Source: Echinococcus granulosus (Eukaryota > Platyhelminthes > Cestoda > Cyclophyllidea > Taeniidae). Taken from it: a stretch of DNA of 64,000 bases. The stretch lies in contig NW_020170382.1 of assembly GCF_000524195.1 (NCBI RefSeq), positions 1,100,687 through 1,164,686 on the forward strand, in the 5' to 3' direction. The position numbers were made by a program, and so were the translations under genes. The stretch's first letter is position 1; each line of letters opens with the position of its first letter. Under the pieces are notes generated by a model. The model did no database searches and was not told the DNA's origin. It saw only the letters and a list, made by a program, of their open reading frames with translations. Positions 58,001 to 64,000 of the stretch are shown piece by piece.

Positions 58001-61000
58001 TCTGTCACACCTTGCTAAAAACCCAAATTTAAGCAAAAAAATGCAAGTTTTCCTTAAACTGTTTTCCACACAGCTCAACGTGAATCCGACCACTCAAACT
58101 GAACACGCAAAAATAGGCTTGCCATTAACCAAATGCATATTCCTTTAATTTAGAGAGGTAAAATCTCTCAAGGGAAATTTTGGCAAGAAGCCTGGTAGTT
58201 AATGCAATAAGAAGTTTTCCGACCGTAGACTTAATAAGCCATGAAGGAAAGCGCACAAGCGCACTACCTTTTCGTGTCTACTTTTCTTTAATTACTTTGA
58301 AAAATAATCTAATCTTGAATGGTGTAGAAGTGCCTTAGAGTAGATTCATGATAAGAGGTACAATCATGGAATAATGACGAGTTACAACTAATTTAGGCCT
58401 TTCGAGCGATTCAAAACATGGCATTATTTTCTACATCACAATCAAATAGCGGTGATCTGATGACTTTATTTTGAGCAAATTGAGCGTCTTTTTACGTCAA
58501 TTGGGGGCTAAAAGCGGGACACATGACTAGTCAAGAGAACTTTGCGTCCGTACTAAAAAAGCATCCATTATGTCTCCAAACAAGACATGCCCTCCAAAAC
58601 AAATTCATTCAAACTAGCAAAAAAACCGATTTTCGTGAAGAAAAACATTCCACTTTCATTAATTAGATAGATTTGTACAGCCTATTTAAGTAAACTCTAA
58701 GTGGAAATGAAGATCAGTGAAAAATGGGTTAACCAAAAATAATTTATTTGAGGTGTAATACACTAGTTATTTGTTTGACTCCCGGTCTTGGTATAGGAGC
58801 CACTCGGGGTCTCCGCCACTTACCTTCGACGGGTGATCTAACTTTTGGGCCACCCTGGTAGCGCCAAGCCCTTTTGTACGTTAAACGCATATAAATATAG
58901 TCTTCTTCAGTATTATATTTTCTTTCAACTGTAAGAAAGTCTCGGGCGCCGCAAAAGGACTATCGGTTTTAAATGCAGAAATACATGTATGAATTTGCAT
59001 TAAGGCCATTCGAAAAGTGAAGTTATGGAGTCCTGCTTCACTCCATCCCATTTGTTACTTATGATTAGATAAGTGCGTGCTCTTGTGCTTTCCCGAAAGA
59101 AATTGAGCCCCCAAAACTGACCAAAATTAATTGCAAGTAAAACCCACGGAACAACCTTGATAGTGGAATTAGTCGGTGCACGGAGGATGCAGATCATGGA
59201 ACGAAGGGTTGAAGCAAGATTAGTCGGCAGAGGTCGAATTTGTGAGAGTTTGCGGAAAAATGTCTCAAATAGCGGCATCAGTTCCGCCCATCCGGAGGAA
59301 ATGAAGTTATTCCACTTCTGCTCATCCGTCAGCCGCGGCAAATTCTCCAAATACGTGGCCACATTTTCGAGAATCGTGTTAAGCGTCTCGATAGGAAGGG
59401 ACTTACGCTTGTTAAAGCTGTCCAGAGCCGAAATCAGAGGGTAGAAGAGAGACATATGATCCTCGAAGTTCACTAACACGGAAATGACCGCGCGAAAAAG
59501 GATTGGATCTAAAGATAAAACAAGAAATTTTGTGCGCAATTTATCTGAAGGGGAGGTCTTTAATCGTTTTTGAAGTCAAGTATGTCAACTGGTGTCAACT
59601 GCTCACGAATACAGACAAAGAGGATGGAACATGCTTCTAAATATCTGTTTTTAATTGTACCGAGAATGGAGCTACCGGAGCAAAAAATGGATGATTATTT
59701 AGGCCACCATTGGAACCAAACCCACCTTACCCAGTAGGGGGGAAAAAGAGAAACGTACATAATGACTATTTTGGGACAGATGAATCAAATCAACGCTAGA
59801 CTTAGAACAAATTCACCAGACATGGAGTAATATAACTCGGATACTTCCAGAAACATTACCAAGAATGTGACACTAGACTGGTCCCTCTGGGCTAAAAATT
59901 GAAGCAAAATGCATTTTTCACCAATCCCCTGAGTTGTCAATAGCAGAAGTGGTTAAAGCTCATTTTACGTGGGCGAAATTTTTTAAAAAGGCAGATTTTA
60001 GGAAGGGACAAGTGCATTATCGTAAAGTCACGACCTCGACTGGATAAAGCACCGTGCGGGTATTATCAGGCATTCTTGAATTTTTGCAAGTTTGGGAGAA
60101 ACAATTCCTAAAATGAATTCATGCGTACTTATGCTGAATGAGAACCAAAAATAATGGGCACTTCCACTTCTCTTAATACTAACACAGAGAGGAAATAGGT
60201 AATACAGGGTGGATTAAGTCATTTGGTAGATTTAATTCAAAGATTTACTTGTTAATAACCCTTCGTTTAGGGCAACTTGAAAAATATCTCCAAATTACTT
60301 ATAGAAGTAACTCAGTTATGGGCCAAATTCAATGTGTTTCTAGTTGCAAGAGATAGCTTGCCTAAGGAATGTGACCATGCCACGGTGAAGCGTGCAGTCA
60401 GAAATGGAGGGGACGATTTTGATTGCATACCTTACCTAGCTGGGCACATTGCGATTTAGGTTTAAGTGTATGCACTCCTTGAACATACGCAGGTCCTCCT
60501 TCAACTTCACAACGCCTTTATCAGCAAACAAATTAGGTAAACTGATTACCATTAGGAATCTACCTTCCCCTAGTAAATGGAATCGCTCTTTAATTAAGCG
60601 CTAAAGCAGAGTGTTCTTGCCCGCACAAAATCATGAGTTGGTGACCAGTCAAATTCGATTGATACATTTATTCCAAACACCAAACAATCCATATAAGGTT
60701 GTGGCCTCACTTTAGATTTGATTTACGCACCTTTGTCCTACAATGGTAAATCAAAGTCGAGTCAAAAAAGTACTTGGGACATGCCAAATTTGCTCAGACC
60801 AGGGACGGAAAGCTAAAAACCATAAGCAAAAGACGTGAAAAATGTCATTAAATCGGGAACAAAGCCGCCAGCTTACTAAGGAAGAAAAATCATTTTAAGT
60901 CAATAAAGAGGTAACACAACATCAAACGAGGCTCTGCATCAAATTATCTGGTTCACCATTTGCTTGCTTATATTATTTGTTATTTGGTAAGTTCCTCAAA

Positions 61001-64000
61001 CACTCTTAATTACCCCTTACCCCCAAGACCCCCCCAAACTAAAAGTTAAACGACTGAAGTCTATTAATTAATCCATATATCTGCTACTACTTGCAAGAAT
61101 TGACGAAAGCTACAGCAGGTTGAAGTACTGTATTCAATAGTCAAGATGGAGATGACTTGTAAGTTCGGCATTGTTCTACTGTAACATCAAGGTACAAAAG
61201 AATAAGAGGATGAAATGGATCCAAATATCGGGAATTTATTATCACGGTAAGTATATACTGCATAAACTTTCAGCCAAGCATCGCTCGAGGAAAGTCAAAA
61301 GGAATAATCAAATCAGGTGATCATTTGGTTTATTCCATTTTCTTAACTGCTGCGTGAGAGTCACCAATGAGAATGGAGGCCACTCTGGTTCCCTTAGCTG
61401 CTAATCACATAGGCCTAGATCGCGATTTTTAATGTTTTAACCGGGACGAAGGAGCCAATCTTTTAGCGATGCAAAAAGCACTACTGTCAACGTGATGTTG
61501 AAAAAGCCTTGATCTTGTACAACAGGCACAGATTTTTTACAACGCAAAAGGCACCAAGTGAATGAGGTCGTTTGCTAATCAGTCCATTATTCTGGAATCA
61601 AATGTTAAACTTGTAGAATGGTAAAACTACTCCCGTGATCTGAGAGGTGACCGTCCACCTTAATTAGACATCGGAGAAGCCTATGATCCTGATGAATGAA
61701 GTCGGTTATTTTTTGGCACTTAACATAATTCGATGTATCACAGATTAGGGTTTGCGAGTTGCTCCACCGATGCATATTCACAACAGCCGCCATAAAATAA
61801 CTCGAAGTTTTAAAACATTCATTGCTTTACGCTATCACCGACGTTACGACCAAAGTGAATAGTGATAGACCCATAAAAATTGTGTCCATGGCCATTTCAT
61901 GAGGTATGCTGGGGCAGTGGTAATTGAGACTGATAGCGATTCTATTGAATAGACATTCACCACGCTTATGGGATAAACTTCCTCCCAAAATTCAATAATA
62001 CCATATAAAAAGGTCATATTTTGTGCATAAAAGGGTCGTCTAAAAGCTGCTGCATTAAGCCTATCCCATAGATTACGGCAACTGTGTAAGCGGCTCTCAC
62101 TCCAATTTAACTCTAGTGGGAAAGCAAGGAGAGTAGTAAAAAAGCATTGATATTAGTTAATGAAAAAAATTTTAGAGAAGCCAATCTCAACTGCAGACAG
62201 TTTGTTCATTTTGTACATTTGACAACAAAACATCACGCCAACCGGCTCCTATCTACTCATGAAACTCACCCGGTATAGGTGTTTGGAAGAGCTGGGTAAA
62301 CAGTCCATTAGGCGCCAGATTGTATATTGTGCACCGCAGGAATTGCCGAGCTATGCTTGCGACGTTACCTGACACAATTACATTCGGCCTGGAAGAGGAG
62401 GACAAAAGGAATCTGCCTGCATCACTCGGGAAATGAGTTTGATGGAAAAATCCGGCGGCTCCAACACATTTCTACGAGTGAGACATAAACTCCGCTTTTT
62501 TCATTTCATAGAAAAAAAACAAACGATTATTTGATTTACTTTTTCCTACAGGTTTTTTGATACTGTGCGAACAAAAATAATTCATTAACTGTCAAAGATT
62601 ATGCCTAAAACAACATTTCCGTCAGATAACAACTTTAATTGAATGTCCTTTCCACCAAGAAGTTGACTAAGGTCTTGACCACAAAGTTGTTAAAAAATTA
62701 TTTCTTTTTGCTGACTACCCCCTTTAGTGGCATTAAATTTAGCATTTTTTTGCAAAGTGTCTTCATAAAGAGAATCATCTTGTAATTGGGGAGGCAAAAG
62801 AAGCTTCCCTTTAGTTTCTTGATCACGCATGACAGCCGTCACATAGGCTGGTCAAAAAACAATTTTATGATTGTCATGCACAGAGGTGACCCTTTAAAGC
62901 CAGACTGAAAAAGAGGTTTGTTGGAATTAACATCTAGTGCGAGAACGAGGGTGAACTTGTCTGGTCTGATGAATGTCGCCAAAGCAGTCCCTACGTTTCG
63001 GCTTCCTAGATGATGTCTGGTTAAATAAAAAATCAAAAATACTAATCTGCTTAGTCAAACTCGACAAGTCAAATTCCATCATTTAGAGCCCATGCTATTC
63101 TTCCACCTCTTAGATAAAATTTGGCTATCTTAAAAGTGGAAAAGCCCAACTCACTATCTGCGAGTAGCATTATACAGTGTTTTTGCCACCACATTATTCA
63201 AGTTTGCCCAAACATCCGAACCCCAATCAACTCTCACCCTTTTCCCTCCCGTAAAAACTTCATAAACCACGTCAATTTTAACTTAATGCCATAAATGACT
63301 TCAAAATGACAACCTTTAAACGAAAAGGTTGATGAAATTAATAGCTAGGAAAGGAAAACATTTAATGGACATAAAGCCGAATGCTCACAAGTAGAAAGTG
63401 TGTTAGTACCGCTAATCAGGCCTAATCAGGGTAAAATCCTCCTGTGTAACACGAAGAAGAGTAGGATAGTTGAAATGCACTAATAGATATCGCACTAATC
63501 AGAAGAAATAGCACAGCTGCAGAAGCTTGAATAAATTATTTGCGAAGTGATCTCGACATATCAGCTTATCTTAAGCGAGGGGACATTTAGCAACGCGCAT
63601 GCTGTTTTTTAGTTGCAAAAAGGTAAAAAAACACTCACAAGGCCCTCTGCCACGTGTAGAGTGTGGTTGTGGCAATTCTAGCAGCCACCATAAGCATATC
63701 GATGAGAAAGGGAGCAGCCAGCCCAGGCTCTCTGTGTACAAAGGTGGCTAGACAGATAAGTCCCAGCCCAATGGTAGTCTCGTCGTGCGTCTCCAGCACC
63801 ATCTGGCACCAGGGACACCGCTCAGTGCTGAGCATAGCCGTGGCGAGCACAGAAGCCATAGTGGAGGTCATTTCTCCACCCCCACCTCCACCGTAGGTCG
63901 AACGCGTGCGAAGAGAAGCTACACGACGCGAAGATCCGATTCCCCCTACTCGCGGAGTTCGGTGCAATCCGACGGAGTCCTCGAAGGAGAAGGCGGTCTG
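45495..64000 (-). CDS. UNC79: NALCN channel auxiliary subunit UNC79, C-terminal 1033 residues, 12 exons
   Basis: UNC79 is a large helical-repeat scaffold that pairs with UNC80 and supports the NALCN sodium-leak channel setting neuronal resting potential. Exons 5' to 3': 63639-64000 (partial), 62270-62388, 59156-59508, 57904-58014, 57188-57292, 56488-56661, 54588-55465, 53083-53272, 49209-49262, 48502-48642, 47037-47141, 45495-46004. Every junction keeps phase and there is no internal stop. Diagnostic blocks in family order: CPWCQMVLETHDE, RQFLRCTIYNLAPNG, LRSMICILRAPTN, LHEDTIGAHLKSGLAQYVAL, YLPWL...MQQGP, TLTWLLLGATMHTAL, LISGFPDQQK, SLYHAFLLCQVWTVYCE, ALEFWLKIAPTI, QLITIWVPIL and a final RLVRWLKKQ helix. 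Unlike vertebrate UNC79 it carries three Gly/Ser-rich insertions. The N-terminal two thirds lie right of the window. Confidence 0.96.
46005..47036. other. UNC79: UNC79 last intron (GC-AG)
   Basis: Begins GCAAGT and ends TTAATTTCAG on the minus strand. Nothing else recognised in it. Confidence 0.75.
47037..47141 (-). CDS. UNC79: UNC79 exon ending at a GC donor
   Basis: 35 codons. LKVHVLIHVCSVLPQLITIW and VPILNGKQKQ match CLHVISLM and VKLIPMWLPMIQSNIK. The exon ends AGCAG|GCAAGT, a GC-AG intron, in phase 0. Acceptor ATGCGCCAG; the 5' boundary is less certain than the 3' one. Confidence 0.85.
47142..48501. other. UNC79: UNC79 intron, nothing else seen
   Basis: About 1.4 kb of AT-rich sequence without further exons or repeats. 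Confidence 0.6.
48502..48642 (-). CDS. UNC79: UNC79 exon, WTVYCE block
   Basis: 47 codons. VWTVYCES and TALEFWLKIAPTITHLLSVS match LWTVYCEQ and TALEFWSRVTPSILQLMAH. Acceptor TTATTGCCCAG, donor GTAAGT. Confidence 0.95.
49209..49262 (-). CDS. UNC79: UNC79 54-base exon
   Basis: Encodes only LRSVAVMSSLYHAFLLCQ, matching SVLHMCSLFHAFIFAQ. Acceptor TTTTATTAG, donor GTAAGT. The match and exact phase make it convincing despite its size. Confidence 0.92.
49263..50014. other. UNC79: UNC79 intron, 3' of repeat cluster
   Basis: No exon or repeat recognised. Confidence 0.5.
50015..50525 (+). mobile_element. Miniature LTR element, family 1 (copy D)
   Basis: A 5'-truncated LTR ends GGCGCTACA at 50067, followed by TTGGTGGCAGCGG at the primer-binding position, a 262-base non-coding interior, a purine-rich AAAAGGAGAAGGGGGCTG, and a 196-base LTR from TGTAATACTTCG (50330) to GGGCGCCACA (50525). 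Lies in a UNC79 intron on the opposite strand to the gene. Confidence 0.75.
50526..51629. other. UNC79: UNC79 intron between LTR elements
   Basis: AT-rich, short open frames only. Confidence 0.5.
51630..52654 (+). mobile_element. Miniature LTR element, family 1 (copy E)
   Basis: Two LTRs (about 51630-51825 and 52463-52654) flank a 637-base interior with no coding capacity. The interior starts TTAGTGGCAGCTG, keeps AACCCGATCC and an ATGGAAGAAGAGCATATG stretch, and ends in a degenerate purine-rich region before TGCAACACTTC. Organisation fits a terminal-repeat retrotransposon in miniature. In a UNC79 intron, antisense to the gene. Confidence 0.75.
53083..53272 (-). CDS. UNC79: UNC79 exon, WLLLG block
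   Basis: Encodes PRDFLLCLERVRTLTWLLLG and ADLVKFLISGFPDQQK, matching PKEFIECVSHIRLLSWLLLG and LIVILIGFPEQSK. Donor AAA|GTACGC, phase 0. Confidence 0.96.
54155..54309 (+). repeat. Solo LTR, family 1 (copy F)
   Basis: Shows GCATGGCCTCTAGGCCATGCC, AGTAGCCTCAGCC and CTTCAGAGGCAACTCGGGACGCAA. Located between two UNC79 exons, antisense to the gene. Start approximate. Confidence 0.65.
54588..55465 (-). CDS. UNC79: UNC79 long exon with Gly/Ser-rich insertion
   Basis: Starts VKQAQKTAAQPLPNPN, reaches LHEDTIGAHLKSGLAQYVAL and SRHSNVKDED, then runs through about 170 residues rich in Gly, Ser and Gln that vertebrate UNC79 lacks, before resuming with LQYLPWLKSIPTFMQQG. Ends phase 2 at GTATGT. Unusually long exon for this gene. 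Confidence 0.94.
55466..56487. other. UNC79: UNC79 intron, nothing else seen
   Basis: No repeat or exon recognised. Confidence 0.6.
56488..56661 (-). CDS. UNC79: UNC79 exon, DAG block
   Basis: 58 codons. LVLMDAGGTLEPNQISPSLT and ADCLNILSDVHMIRK align with the CADAGTKLAES and INEVLDFMADMHTLTK parts of UNC79. Acceptor TTTTTAATTCAG, donor GTAATG. Confidence 0.94.
57188..57292 (-). CDS. UNC79: UNC79 exon, 35 codons
   Basis: Encodes ERAKSQLTKIAVESLMNALK and LPDENLLKMLQ, matching the VVLELLQALK...LPDTNLL block. Phase 0 at both ends. Confidence 0.92.
57904..58014 (-). CDS. UNC79: UNC79 exon, 37 codons
   Basis: Encodes ILRLVIEQCHVDSPLLIEIC and SLCNRTFK, matching the VELCGLCYRAFTK segment. Phase 0 at both ends, donor GTACGA. 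Confidence 0.92.
58754..58953 (+). repeat. Solo LTR, family 1 (copy G)
   Basis: 200 bases from TGTAATACACTAG to CTCGGGCGCCGCA, the best-preserved ends of the family. In a UNC79 intron, antisense to the gene; no clear target-site duplication seen. Confidence 0.7.
59156..59508 (-). CDS. UNC79: UNC79 exon, helical repeat region
   Basis: Encodes DPILFRAVISVL, ALDSFNKRKSLP, ENVATYLENLP and LRSMICILRAPTNSTIK, each with a clear counterpart in order in UNC79. Acceptor TTATCTTTAG; the donor AAG|GTTGTT is unusual but the reading frame and homology stop there. Confidence 0.95.
59509..62269. other. UNC79: UNC79 intron, nothing else seen
   Basis: About 2.8 kb. Homology is continuous across it (TPIP joins DPILF), so no coding sequence is missing here. 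Confidence 0.7.
62270..62388 (-). CDS. UNC79: UNC79 exon, RQFLRC block
   Basis: Encodes PNVIVSGNVASIARQFLRCT and APNGLFTQLFQTPIP, matching VPGNAAGVAKQFLRC and APNGIFPQLFQS. Acceptor TCTTCCAG, donor GTGAGT, phase 1. Confidence 0.95.
62389..63638. other. UNC79: UNC79 intron, nothing else seen
   Basis: About 1.25 kb of AT-rich sequence; homology continues directly across it. Confidence 0.7.
63639..64000 (-). CDS. UNC79: UNC79 exon (5'-most in window, partial)
   Basis: Open to the window edge. A basic Arg-rich stretch and a run of six Gly precede CPWCQMVLETHDETTIGLGL and AAPFLIDMLMVAARIATTT, matching the CHDCGAILEEYDEETLGLAI region of UNC79. Donor GTGAGT, phase 2. Confidence 0.94.

Overview
This is a eukaryotic (metazoan) genomic window. 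All recognisable genes are split into many short exons with GT-AG introns, most of the DNA is AT-rich intron or intergenic sequence, and two runs of exactly 100 N mark scaffold gaps. The gene content (an UNC79 channel subunit, exocyst EXOC8, a mitochondrial citrate carrier, a rhodopsin-class receptor) is animal. The mixture of very long introns with introns of only 31-42 bases is familiar from parasitic flatworms, so I favour a flatworm, perhaps a tapeworm; this is an inference from gene structure, not a proven identification.

Layout. (1) 633-3010, minus: the first four exons of the mitochondrial tricarboxylate carrier SLC25A1; its 3' part lies beyond the left edge. (2) 4011-5025, plus: a five-exon gene for an unrecognised coiled-coil protein with two 31-base introns. 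(3) 5262-16986, minus: EXOC8 (Exo84), twelve firmly placed exons plus probable micro-exons. Genes 2 and 3 converge on one palindromic poly(A) element. (4) 17-31.8 kb: mostly non-coding, with two dispersed repeat families and a few weak candidate exons. (5) 31.9-35.57 kb, plus: a complete rhodopsin-family GPCR gene with a CCAAT/TATA promoter and a non-coding first exon. (6) 36-43 kb: repeats plus two poorly resolved plus-strand candidate genes with short introns. (7) 45495 to beyond 64000, minus: the 3' twelve exons of UNC79, giving the C-terminal 1033 residues; frames and phases join without a break across all twelve.

Function. EXOC8 tethers secretory vesicles at the plasma membrane, UNC79 is an auxiliary subunit of the NALCN sodium-leak channel, the GPCR is an orphan signalling receptor, and SLC25A1 exports citrate from mitochondria. 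They are neighbours, not a pathway or operon.

Repeats. A family of about 190-205-base LTRs (TG...CA) occurs at least nine times. Two copies flank short non-coding interiors, which looks like a miniature (TRIM-type) LTR retrotransposon. A second, unrelated family of about 500 bases occurs three times. Exon models were derived by eye from splice sites, phase continuity and remembered family similarity; no database search was possible.
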